Assembly (NCBI RefSeq): GCF_003589595.1
Contig: NW_020653753.1
Coordinates: 133,412-197,411 of the forward strand
Origin: Hyposmocoma kahamanoa
Taxonomy: Eukaryota > Arthropoda > Insecta > Lepidoptera > Cosmopterigidae
Length of the DNA stretch: 64,000 nt
Direction of reading: 5' to 3'
Below, piece by piece: positions 1 through 11,800 of the stretch; position 1 is the stretch's first letter; each line of letters starts with the position of its first letter. A program made the translations under genes and the position numbers. Under the pieces are notes generated by a model. That model was not told where the DNA came from, made no database searches, and worked only from the letters and a program-made list of their open reading frames with translations.

Positions 1-945
1 CTATCTCAGTCACTTCCATACTCTGCAAGACTATGGAACGCGTACTCAATAACCGTTTCCTGTCGTACCTTGAAGACAACGACCTCCTCAGTGATCGCCA
101 GTACGAATTCCCACGAGGGCGATCTACTGGGGATCTTCTTGTGTATGCCTGTCACTCGCTCCATATGGAGCGAGACTATAGAAAAGCAAGGCGAAGCACT
201 TGCGGTGTCTTTGGACATTTCTAAAGCCTTTGACAGGGTCTGGCACGTAAGCCTTTTAAGTAAGCTTCCCTCTTAGGGGCTTCCCACTGACCTTTGCAAT
301 TGGATCTCAGATTTCTTTAGTGAACTTTCGATTCGAGTGGTTTTAGAAGGCTACACTTCCGAACATATGTCCGTCTCCTGTCGTACCTTAAAGGCAACGA
401 CCTCCTCAGTGATCGCCAGTACGGATTCCGATGAGGGCGATCTACTGGGGATTTTCTTGTGTATGCCTGTCACATATGCAGCGAGGCTATAGAAAAGCAA
501 GGCAAAGCACTTGCAGTGTCTTTGGACATTTCTGAAGCCTTTGACACATAAGCCTTTTAAGTAGGCTTCCAAGTTATAGGTTTCCCACTGACCATTGCAA
601 TTGGATCTCGGATTTCTTGAGTGAACGTTCCATTCGAGTTGTCTTAGAAGGCTACTCTTCCGAACAACGTTCCGTACTGTCTGCAACACTCTTTCTGCTG
701 CATAATTCCAGGTACCTATGTATATGCCGATGACAGCACAGTAGTAGATAGGACCAATGCAAGGGTCAGTGGAGAGGAAATCCAATCTTGTCGAGAGCTT
801 ATGGTTAGCCATTTAGATTTGACACTCAAGGCAGTCTCCCATTGGGGCGATGCCAATCTTGTCAAATTTAACGCTACCAAAACGCAGGCGTGTTTATTTT
901 TCTCAAAACGGAGTTCCTTTGAGCTTACACCGACTTTTGTGATAT
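1..945 (+). mobile_element. LINE reverse-transcriptase fragments, two overlapping copies
   Basis: The segment reads as a broken reverse transcriptase of the CR1/Jockey type. Two partial copies lie head to tail: about 33-350 and about 361-945 repeat the same stretch (a block starting near 60, tcctgtcgtacctt, recurs near 376). The first copy carries the RT box SKAFDRVWH near 225-250. The second carries the catalytic YADDS motif near 723-737. Many stops and frame changes make it non-functional. The clade call rests on motif order only, and the left edge is cut by the window. Confidence 0.75.
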
Positions 946-984
946 ATTAACACATAACACACACAACATATAACTGGCTTCAGC

Positions 985-1536
985 TGTACCAAGCACAAGG
1001 TATGTATGGAGCATAGATATAGAACTAAGATATGTAGTACTGCTGCCATCTTTGGGACGGCTCTGCTACTTACCAACTGGCCACCTTGGATTCAATTGAC
1101 AATCGTGTCAAGAGGCTTGTAGGTGACTCGGAATTAGTAGAGGCGAAGCTGCAGAGTCTTGAACACCGCCGTAAAGTTACACGCTTATCGGTATTTTACA
1201 AGATATACCACGGATTGTGTGCTATGGAATTACACGATTTAATTCCATCTTCCCCTTTCCATCATCGGGGGACTAGGTGTAGGCTTGGATTCCGCTCCTA
1301 TGTTGTGGATATTCCAAAGATTCGCACGAAGCGTTACGCTTCCTCATTTATATGGCGAACGGCTATGGAGTAGAATTTCCTGCCTGCAGACTTGTTCCCT
1401 GAACGTTATAACTTGGACTTTTTCAAGGCGAGAGTAATAGGCATTATTTAGGTATGTATGGTCATGCTCCATCGGCGACCTCATCGTCACTTTCCATCAG
1501 GTAATATGAAGGTCAAATGCACACTTACATTTGAAT
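985..1536 (+). mobile_element. LINE ORF2 C-terminal region and 3' end
   Basis: Frame 1086-1373 encodes the region after the reverse transcriptase (VKRLVGDSELVEAKLQSLEH, then FPERYNLDFFKARVN after a stop near 1372). It ends in a short 3' UTR with an A-run near 1536. The same tail occurs at 17860-18290, so this is a repeated family. It probably belongs to the same element as the RT fragments just upstream. It is a relic with at least one in-frame stop. Confidence 0.75.
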
Positions 1537-1675
1537 AAAAAAAAGATGAAATAGAGAAACTTTGAGAAGTTATTGAGGCTTTTGAAGAACGTTTCAAACC
1601 TAAGACGAACGAGATAATAAACACGTTTCTCTCTAACAAGAGACTTCAAGAAGATGGAGAACATTTTGAATAATA

Positions 1676-1785
1676 AGTGATAGTGACAGTGACAGTGATA
1701 GTGATAGTGATAGTGATAGTGATAGTGATAGTGATAGTGATAGTGATAGCGATAGTGATAGCGATAGTGACAGTGATAGTGTAAC
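1676..1785. repeat. Microsatellite, (GTGATA)n
   Basis: About 18 units of the hexamer gtgata with sporadic a/g and t/c changes. The long minus-strand ORFs over it (His-Tyr or Ser-Leu runs) are artefacts of the repeat. Confidence 0.95.
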
Positions 1786-3787
1786 ACATTTTTTTTCCGT
1801 AGATCCACTAAATACAAAACAAAAACCAAATTTATCTTCTCTCCTTGGTAATGTAAACATTCTTGTACAAAATGTCACTTTGACGTTATAGTCTAAAAAT
1901 ATTTAGTAAATTAGTTGAAACTTAAGTGTTGGTGTAATCTATTCTTTAAACCATTCACATATATATTACCTGTTGGTGAACGATTTGTCTATAAAATCAA
2001 TAGCGTGAATGGGTACCCTTTAGTTTGACATATTTTTGAAAACACCAACCCTGGCTAATTTTTCTTGTATGGTAACGTACAATACTAGTGCTGCGTACCA
2101 ATAAACTCGATTTTACTTCTGTAGTCGAGCTTCATGTAGATTATAGCTTTTCTTTAATATTTCCACGTCGAACGTCGTCAAATAGTTTGCCAAGTACTTT
2201 CTGTAAAGTAAGATACGTAAACCTGGAATCGCCATGTATTCTTGCGGGTTTAGGTGATAAGACTTGGGAGCTGTATCTAGATGATTCGATAGATTGTCTG
2301 TGGCGTTGTTCGCGGGTAACATCTCTTAGGAGGAATTCGGCGGAAGCTCATCTTTTCTGTTCGACACGTCGGTGCGCAAGGTGTTCCAGATTTCCTAGAT
2401 CGTCTACGGTGATTTATTTCATTGGGGGCATGGTCCCCCAATGCCTTCTTAAATAAAATAAACTAGGAATAGCCAGATGCCGTAATTATGGGTCTCCGAA
2501 CCCTGTACCAAAAGTAAAACCCGTGTCACCGGACCGCATGGTGAGTTGACCTCTGGATTTTTTCCTTCATTAGATGCTTCGTCATTTATATCAATGTACT
2601 GTAACAATCTGTATTGTTGCAGGGTTTTTCTTTTTTTTTCTTATTTGTACCTTTGGTACTTGTAATTTCGAATCTCGCCATCAACTGAATGGCTGAGACT
2701 AAGCTGCTGTAACTTTTGTTCGGATGTGCCCGACCACGTGTCATGAGCTCCACGGGTGGTCGGCACCTACGTATAACTTCGTTACTCCTGTAGCAACTAC
2801 GCTGTCTTCGCAGCGGATCTGGTATGTAACTTAAATGTGCATCCGGTAAACTCCAGGTCAGTGACGTATAAGTGAAGTGTCCATGTGTCACTCATGTACT
2901 TTCATAAACTCTTAGTGCAGTGTATTAGCTCTAAGTATACTTAAAGGTAATCTTTTGTATGTAACAATTAAGGGCAGTAAACATATCCGTACCCTCCCTT
3001 TATAAACTCGGAGAAGTAAAAATACTAGTTCTCCATACTGCACCCTTAGATTTAATTGTAATATGTAACAAAAACAAATTTCAAATAAAGCTTCAGGTTA
3101 TTTCTACTTGAAACTTGTTTTCGTTGTGTGTAAGGCGCCCTTCCTTCTCCTCGCTTATAAATTTTACACACAGCACCGGGTCAACCAGAACTCACCCCAC
3201 AAACCAGTCTCATGCTCACTCAAACCGACTGGAGCTGACCATTACAATAGTAATAGTAATAATAATTTATTCGCAGTAAGTGTGGTGTACATAGTTGAAT
3301 TAACATGTTTCTATTAACAAGTTCTCACACTTAGCTAGTAATAGCATGCAAATTTATCACAATTTTAGTGTACTTATCTTAATTATTATAAAATATTTTA
3401 TTCAATTACACATTTAAAATAACAAGTCGCAATAATGTCAAGTTTAAATAAACATCTGCTTATTTTCCGTAGTCAAAATATTTTTGAATTGAATAAAAAC
3501 AACAGTTGGACAACCATTTAAATAACTTTTTTCGGAACATTGTAATTGGCGTATATTTCATATCAATTGGTAGCGACTAGTACATAGGTAGACAGTTACG
3601 ACGATACACTTCTCTTTTTACCTCTTGAAACCTCGTGTTAAATAAAGGTTCATGTCGTTTGAATAATAAATAATTTTGCTTGGCGAAGGTACTGGCACTC
3701 AAAATATAAATGCAAGGCACTGTTAATAAATTTAATTTCTTAAAAAGTGTATTGCACTAAGTTACAAGTGAAATGTTGCAAATCGAT
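1786..3787. other. Non-coding stretch, no gene seen
   Basis: AT-rich sequence with only short chance ORFs. The only structure noted is a perfect hairpin at 2421-2442 (arms attggggg and cccccaat, 6-nt loop). No splice-framed coding segment was recognised. Confidence 0.5.
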
Positions 3788-4262
3788 CTAACGCTGTGCT
3801 TTTGCGAGATAAGGACTCTGTCAATGTTACATGTGTTGCCCCAGATCAGAATACCGTAAGCTATCACTGAAACAACATACCCATGATAAGCCTGAAGAGC
3901 AACAGTTTGACTGACAGTTTTAGGTAGACACCAAAGAGCATACGAAAAGCGATTACTTATGTGTGAATTCCAAGAACATCCACTGACTAAAATGATGCCC
4001 AGAAATTTATCTCATCACTACTATTGATTTTTTGATTATTGTATACAATGTTTAAGTCTATACTCCTTAAGTTTACATTGCAGAAATTAACTGCCTCAGT
4101 TTTACTTAGATTAACATTCAGATTGTTTCTTCGTAACCAATCAATGACACCAGCAACAGTTTTGTTTAACTCCAGATTATGAAGTTCTCAGTTAACGTTG
4201 GGAACCAGTACGGAAAGGTCATCCCCATTGAGTATATATTTATGCTCGGTTACTGCATTCTA
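3788..4262 (-). mobile_element. LINE reverse-transcriptase fragment
   Basis: The minus strand reads as a degraded CR1/Jockey-like RT from the catalytic box (NGDD in place of the usual F/YADD, near 4225) through WLRRNNLNVNLSKTEAVNF and LQAYHGYVVSVIAYG. The latter is the post-RT region of many insect LINEs. One in-frame stop follows the catalytic box and a 1-nt frame change lies near 4015. No element ends were identified. Confidence 0.7.
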
Positions 4263-4959
4263 CACAGAGTTACGAAAAAATGGCTCAAAATTTTAATTTT
4301 CAAAAACAAATATAAATTTTAAAAAACCTTCAAATATGACTCTGGGGCAGAGATTAATCTTCTGTCTGTAAGAGATCTTAATAGCATTGTCGATGAGGAG
4401 AATCCCGAAGTGGTCTCGAGACATAAATAATTTTGGAAGTGTAAGGGGGAATGCAAATCGACCCTGTAGAAAATAAACGGTTTCAATTTTTTTATAAAAT
4501 GGTCACAGTCAGAATACTGAATTCATAATTGTTGACAAAAATGTTCAACCTAATTTTGGCTTAACTTTTTGAATAGAACTTAAACTTTTGAACACTTGTA
4601 ATAATAATAATAGTATTAACACGATAAAAACGAATCGAAAGATGTTAAAAATGGATTGATAGAAAAAACACTGAACTTTTTCAGGGTGTGGGTGAATTTA
4701 AGAAACTATTAGAATTGCACATCCAGCCAGATGTGGACACAGTTCTGAGACCACCTCGTCGAATACCTAATTCATTGTTCACATGTTTGTAAGATAAAGT
4801 CACTGGAGGATAGACAAATTATCTCAAAGCTCGAACATCCTAAGACTTTATGAGTAAGTTAGTAATTATCGAGTTGTTAGGTTTTCGCGATATTTACACA
4901 TAGAAAATGAAACTATTTTTCTTTGTTTTTTGAAACAAACCAACATATCAGGCCCTTTA
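4263..4959. other. Non-coding stretch, no gene seen
   Basis: AT-rich, only short ORFs. Nothing recognised. Confidence 0.4.
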
Positions 4960-5240
4960 CGAGTCCAATGGTTGACAGAGTCAACCGTGACAATGGGTCC
5001 TGTAAAGAGCCCGAAACGTCGGCTTGTTTGAAAAATCCACCTACCCTCACCGCAACTTTCACTATCAACAAAAAAGGCACTATGTGAGGTTATAACTGCG
5101 AAACCCTTAGATGAGAGCACTAGAAGCAGTCTCATGGCAGCAAGAAATTCACAAAAGGAATAAAGATTCAGCTTACGGAAAATGTGGACCCTAGTATCAT
5201 TGAAGGAATGGTCGTCGGTGTGGAACACGAGCAAATTGAT
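4960..5240. repeat. Dispersed repeat with a CCCGAAACGTCGG motif, Penelope-end-like
   Basis: The block containing gagcccgaaacgtcgg (near 5006-5021) followed by ttgtttgaaaaa recurs at 29295-29330. A second block near 5078-5115 (actatgtgaggt, then taactgcgaaaccctt) recurs at 54806-54842. This style of repeat end is familiar from Penelope-like elements. Assignment is tentative. Confidence 0.4.
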
Positions 5241-5392
5241 ATGATATATTCAGGAAGATACAAATGCATACCGATATCTTGAAACAAACCATCTAAGTGG
5301 CGGAAGAAAAGCCAAGAACGGCGTCTTTTTAAGGTATCCTGATTATGTGTCAGTAAAGGAAAGAAATAAAAATAAAAGACGTGTTTTATAAA

Positions 5393-5404
5393 CTTTTATT
5401 TATT
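5393..5404 (-). terminator. Candidate poly(A) signal of the yellow-family gene
   Basis: On the minus strand the sequence reads AATAAATAAAAG, giving a canonical AATAAA about 75 nt past the TAA stop of the yellow-family gene. No transcript evidence is available. Confidence 0.55.
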
Positions 5405-5478
5405 AAAGTGCGAATCTCTAGAGATATGATGGAGCTCCGTATATGTATGTTCCACGGGTCACATTGTTTGATATTATA

Positions 5479-5856
5479 TTAATTCGCGCAGGAATTAGAG
5501 CTCGACTCCTTTGGGGGAGACAAACACGGTGAATTTGCCAAGATCACTGGGATCTTTTCCGTGTGAATTCTGAAGTTTGTCCTGTTGGAGCTTAGGGTTC
5601 CAGTAAAGACTCTTTGGTAGCTTGATGTAAGAACCCATAACTCCTGTTCTCCCTGAAGGTTGTTGATGACTTTGACCCCAGTGGTAAACTGTAGAGTTTC
5701 CCTGTTTTCGGCGACTAGGTGGAAATTCCTTTGATTGTACTCCGTGGCAGAATTCCAGCACCAAATACTTGGCGGGTCCATGAGTCCAAAATACATGATG
5801 CCGTTTAGATCCATTGCTTCAGGTCCGGATTGACTTGATCGCTCACCTGGGAATAC
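5479..5856 (-). CDS. Yellow-family gene exon 6 (residues 300-424) and stop
   Basis: 378 nt from acceptor TTACAG|GT to TAA at 5481-5479. It encodes the last propeller blade: GPEAMDLNGIMYFGLMDP, IWCWNSATEYN and ELWVLTSSYQ. The C-terminal tail is Ser/Asn-rich. No paralogous copy of this exon was found in the window. Confidence 0.93.
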   Translation of the reverse strand, partial: VFPGERSSQSGPEAMDLNGIMYFGLMDPPSIWCWNSATEYNQRNFHLVAENRETLQFTTGVKVINNLQGEQELWVLTSSYQRVFTGTLSSNRTNFRIHTEKIPVILANSPCLSPPKESSSNSCAN

Positions 5857-8800
5857 CTGTAAAAAGTATTTAAGTAAACAATTCATATTTTAAGTACATA
5901 AAATTTTAATTTTCCTTTTCTTAAAACAAAGTTCGAAACGGCGAGTTTACAATAAGTGAAACTACATGTGTAATATCGAGAACGAAGTCATAGTCATAGT
6001 CAAGCTTTCCATCGCATCCTGAAAGCACGTGCTGAAAATTTGCATTCGGTAAGGCTATTTCACCAGATATAAATATGATTGCGAATAATTTGATAATAAC
6101 AAAACTCCCGATCCTAAAACATATCACAAATAAATAGTTACAAATTTTTATTTGTCAAGGGGGAGAAAATCAAGTAGATTTTCTACGTCCATCTTGCCAC
6201 ACCCAGACTGATGAAAGGGCAGTAAAGTCAGTAACTGAATCTTCAGGAACATTGTGCACAAAAACAGTTCTGAGTCACGGAAAATCATGCCTAACTTTGA
6301 TAACAAGAAGAAGTTTGAAACAGTTTAAAAAGAGAATTGTGTGAAGTGAGGTTGTATGTTTCTTTTTAAATTCTTTGGGTATATTTGAACTGCCTCGGTG
6401 GCCGAACGGTTACCATACCGGACTGCCACGCAGAGGTCCTGGGTTCGATTCCGAGGCAGGGAAAAATATGTGTATAGCCTACATTTATGTCACTCGTGAG
6501 TTTGGGTGTAATTTGTGGTTGTATATGTGTAGTCTGTGGCACCCGCAACCCAGGTTTTCCCTAGTGAGTAATTATTATTATTATTTCTTAAAAATATTAA
6601 TTCAATTTGTTTTACTTTTCTGGCATTGTATTTTACTAGTTTAAAACTAAAATAACAAAAACAAAAAATACATAACAACATATTTTGTATATAAACCAAT
6701 TTCCTAGATTTTTTAGATTTTCATAACTTTTAAAGATCAATCCAGAGGCAGGAAACATTCGGCAATGACGATAAAACTTAGTATTTAGTTCTATTTTACC
6801 ATTTGGCAAGTTTTTAGTGCTATTATATATAGAATAAGAAAACAAAATAAAAATAGTCATATTATGGTCACCCACCCTAGTGTACAAGTGAATTTAAAGT
6901 GTACTTTTAAAGATATTTTTTACATTTGATTTTAAATGCGTGCACTGATTTCAGACTACGGAGCGACGGCGGCAGCAAGACATAGTCTTCATAGTCTTTC
7001 AAGATAATTGGGTTATTAGGTTTAGATGTAGGCCTTACTACTGCATAATGCCATTCAGTAAGCACAGGCCCACGATGCCAATACAGTGTTGTTTTTGTGT
7101 TAACATAAATTTACAACACTCACTACACTTGGCCACCATTATCGAATGCAAATACTTTATTTGAAAATTTTAGAGAGCGGGCTCACTAACGAGTGCGGTA
7201 ACTTCCCGTAAGGGGATCTCTACACTTACTAGTGTTGGAACAAAAGAGGAATGGCAAAAGCTGACCTAATCATTATAAAATCAACGAAAAGCCGTTCATA
7301 GATTTTGCTAGTATATTTTACGTTTTAGTTTATGCATAGTTATCAATATATTTTTGTATATTTTTAGCAGTCAGGAATAAAGAATGTGAAAACAATGTAT
7401 TTTAGAATAAATGCAAGCACAAGCACAGGCAATTGATTCAATTCGACCATAGATTAGGTAACATTCTTGTACGTGCGTTTCATTTTAAGAATGTTTATCT
7501 ACCCAAAATATTGGTTATTTTATAGTACACACATAAAACATTGACGAAACACGAAATACCTAATCAAATAATCAATTAATAAGTAATAACATAAAGTAAA
7601 TATGATAAAATATGACAAAAATGTGACAAAAATGTGGCAAAAATGTGACAAAATGTGTAGACAATTAAATGACAGATAAGAAGTTAGCAAAGGAACGTTT
7701 TGACATGTAACCTCTTGCCAATGTCAATGTCACATTGAAATTGAGAACAGTGTGATCATTTGTGGCAGATTTCTGCTATTTGGGTAGATTTAATTTTTAT
7801 TCATTTTCACTGCGGCAGAACGTATTAACGTTGTAATAAATGTGGCAGAGTTTGGCAGATTTGGGAATATTCAGCAAGATTTTTATTGTTTTTGGGACCA
7901 AACTGAAAACTTGTTGTTTTCTGCTACTACGAACAAACATCTAAAGCGGAATACAGGACAATGTAACAAACAACCTGCATCAACTTTATAACCCCATCTT
8001 CTACAGGCTGTATTCAATTAGCTTTTTTGGTGCTTTGATAATGAATCACAAATAATCTCTTTAATGCACGTCGTCAAAAATGTCATCAAACGCGGTAATA
8101 AATGTGTTTGTCGTTTTGTGTTAGACTTTGTATTAATTAAATTGTGTCTATTATCGATATAAAAGTTATTTAAAGCAGTAACTCACTACACTATTTGCAC
8201 ACTCGTAGTATTATATCACCAATGGCACTTCAACAGTCTTTTCTTGATGTTTTTATATGATATCAGTACCATCTACTATTTTTAGTTTGTAAAAAACAAA
8301 CAAAACTTAGTGAGTACGTGGCCACATAGACGTCCGTGACGTTACTTCCTTAATTTATTTGGAAACTGGTGTTTCCTTTAGATATGTTCAACTTACACTG
8401 ATAAGTTTAGGGTCAACGCTAGGATTTCCCACGTAACTATCATTCTTGAGTACAGATGTCCGGACGATGTTTTCTGTGGTGGAAGAAAGAGCGTGGAAGT
8501 AGAGCAACCGATCACGATTACGTCCCCGAGGAGTCAACGCCATGCCCAATATTCCGTCCATTAGATCGAAACTCTCACCTGCAAGTAAATTTTAACACTA
8601 TTAGACTTTGTAAAACTAAGCTTAACTAGAATGACTGGTCAGCAAAACTAAGACGACGTAATTTTGTAGAATAGTCCAACAAAATATATTTTTTTAAACT
8701 CAAAAGTAAATAACTATTTTACATATTTAAATAAGTCCACAATAGTTCACTAAGATATACTATCATGTTTATTTTCACAACTTAACGCAATGAAGTTACG

Positions 8801-11800
8801 TCTGACCGAAAAAAGAGTTTGTGGTGGGATACATCGAAAATATATAGTCGATCAACTCATCCAGTCGCGAAATAGTTTGGCGGTAACTTTTTAATTGTGT
8901 ATCAATAAAACATGCAATGTGTCACAATGGACATCAGTATTATTATTATTACGACTATTTGCCATTATTCACGTGGCGGAACCTATTAATTTATGAGTTA
9001 TATTAGAATATGATTATAACTATTAATACAAAGATCGAACACTCAGAATAATTCCTTAGATCCGGTCGGATTTGAACCGACGTCTTCTAGCATACCGCGG
9101 CTTATCTTTGTATTTGGATTTTCAACGACTTTTTGGCCGTAGCGCCATCTACGAGAATTCTATGATATTTCGTCACCCAGTTAGATACCTTTACAGCTAT
9201 CAGCCCCGGCTAGAAATGTCGCAATTTGCACACGTGCATTACTATCTGATTATTCAGTACCTTTACCATGAGCTTACTGTGACAGTTGTTGCTAGCGGTT
9301 GCTTAAAGAATTTGACAAAATATGGCAAATTGTACAGCGCCCTCTAGTAGTCCCAAGAAAAAATAACATTTTACAAATAAATATTTTGTTCGCATTCTCC
9401 ACATGGTGGACCGGTTTGGGATACACGCAACTTAAATCGCACCACCAGCTAGCGACGAATGTGACTATAAACTCATGGCAAGGGTAGGTACTGTTCGTGT
9501 GCTGATCGCGCGCCATCTACCCTCCCGAAATATCGGGAAAATAAAAAGAAGTCATACCATGGTAAGAAACCTGATACTAGTGACAATCATTTAGTGAATA
9601 ACCACGAAAGTCTTAAAATCTATATAAAGATGCCTGTATTACAATTAGGTTAAACTTAGTTTTTATATTTCCTTTTATTGTCTCGGGTCTGGGTGTTGTA
9701 TAGTTCACAACAAACTATTGCGAGCCAATGATGTAGCGGAATTTTACCGTCAACGGTGAAGTTCCCTCGTGAGGGGAACGGATAGAAGAGGCGATGAGTG
9801 AGGCGCCATGAGCGATTTTTCGCCACGTCGACCACTACCAGCGCGGGGCCAGTCACGTCTGCTATGTACACGTATGCATCACCGCAATCGCCTGGTTTTA
9901 CATCCGTCACCTGAATTAATTGTAATTAACACTGTCATTACAAAGAGTTAAAACTGAAGTTAAACTTAAGACAAATTACTGCTCAATGGTTATAAAGGTA
10001 GATAAAACAATAAATAAAGTTTATTCTTCCTGAAGTAACAAGTACCTACATAAAAAGAAAACTACATCGAAAACGGTTTACTTAGTTCTTTCTAAGGACC
10101 AATAACTCAAGATGACTGCTAATAGCGATAGAAGACAGCGTAGTTGGGTATTTAGTACTTATTACCCAATAAACAATTTGGCGATAAAACAAGCTCTATA
10201 ACCGTTGATTAGTTCCATTAAACACCTATAGCTGTAGTACGTCCTAAAATTTAGCAATAGAGCACTCTATAACTCTCTTATAGTCCGAATTAGGCGCCTA
10301 CGTTAGCACTTAGAAGCTCTTTAGTAGGTAGAAATAATCCCAACAGTTGTAAACAAGTGGTATAATAGTGCTACAGCAGCGACTCTTATTACCACAGGAG
10401 AAAGTAAAGGTTTATAATAGTTGTATTTTTGCCGAAGGTTCAATGAAACCTGTAAGATGTTTTCTTATATCGCTTAAAACATTATAAATACGCTGAAGTA
10501 GTGACAAAAACTGTTTGCGTGATATTGTGTTCTTTTATTCAATTTTATAGAAATATGAATTATAGAATTAGAGAATTATAAATTAGAGAATTATATCATA
10601 ATACGCGCATACTGTGTCTTAATATCGTGATCGTAATGGCAACGGATAATAAATGAAATACTAAGTATTTAATTTCTAACCACCATTATTATTAAGTAGA
10701 TAAGTGAAATACTGTTGCGGTTGTAAGTTTTTCGTAAGAGTTCGGTTGTCGCGAGCGATACGAGAGAACGCGTACGCATGATCATTTAGCATATTATCTA
10801 CGTTAGAATAACAAAAGTATAAAAATGGCGAAGTGTAATGGTTGTGCTATAAGATTGTGTTGAAAAAGTCACCGGGATTGCAGTGCAACAAGTGTAGTAA
10901 ATGGTTTCATGCCTCATGTGCGGTAATTTCGTCAGAACGGCTTACCACTCTGGTAGGAACGGATTCTAATGATTGGAAGTGCCGTACGTGCAAAGGAACG
11001 GCTAAAGCAAAGCGATTGTCCGCCATTTTACCTGATGCGGATGATGGCGAACAATCTGACGGTGAAAGTCTACCAATTAGGCAAGAATCAAGTAAAAAAC
11101 AAGATTTACTCATTGAAATACGACGTGAAATTAGAGAGATCATTAGGGCCGAGCTACAACGATCACACAAGTTTTATTCCGACCAAATTGATGATTTTAC
11201 GTTAAAAAGCTCTAAGTATGAAGACAGGGTAAAAAGTCTTCAACCGGTTTAATGACCTAAACAACAAATATAAATACTTGAGTTTGAGGTGTGAAACATC
11301 TGAGCTAAAACTAAATAACCTAGAACAACATCTCTGAAATGTCGAGATATGTGGTATACAAAAAACGGAACATGAAAACCTTCAAGATGTTGTGGCGGAG
11401 ATTGCTAATAAAATTCATCAAAAACTAACGGATATTATCAAGAACCGAAAAGAAAGCCGGTCGGCTCCTGCGCAGAGAAGGAACCAATCTACGTTGGTTG
11501 TTACTCTAAGAGAAGGTATGCGTGACGTTTGGATAGATGCAGCGAAATCCACACAATCGTCCGCATTTAACCTTGACTTGACCTTGGAGTGAATGGTGAC
11601 TCAAAAATATGTATACGGGAAGCGCTTAAGCCAGCTACGGCTTTTCTGTTGTGGAAGACTGAAACTGTACTAAAAGAGAAAAATATTGTGAACGAATTTC
11701 ACGTTGTGGTGAAAAAGAGGAAATATCCTCGTCAAACAGGGAGAAAAAGATAAAATATACGTCATCAAGTCAACAAAGAACATTGAAAAGTGGGCCTCAG

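Larger units (their letters stand above)
5857..8396. other. Intron 5 of the yellow-family gene
   Basis: AT-rich intron holding a SINE (6388-6586) and a small tandem repeat (7603-7657). The short ORFs at 5921-6127 and 6636-6887 have no recognisable product. Confidence 0.7.

Noticed and set aside
1497..1878. Long minus ORFs with His-Tyr and Ser-Leu runs
   Set aside because: They translate the gtgata microsatellite.
4866..5234. 122-aa minus ORF
   Set aside because: It overlaps a dispersed repeat and has no recognisable domain.
6388..6460. Functional tRNA genes at tRNA-like heads
   Set aside because: They occur in repeated copies with SINE bodies and tails, and the cloverleaf does not pair well.
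9656..9747. Read-through of exon 4 to an in-frame stop
   Set aside because: A GT donor at 9747-9746 in phase with exon 5 continues the conserved protein; the extension does not resemble the family.
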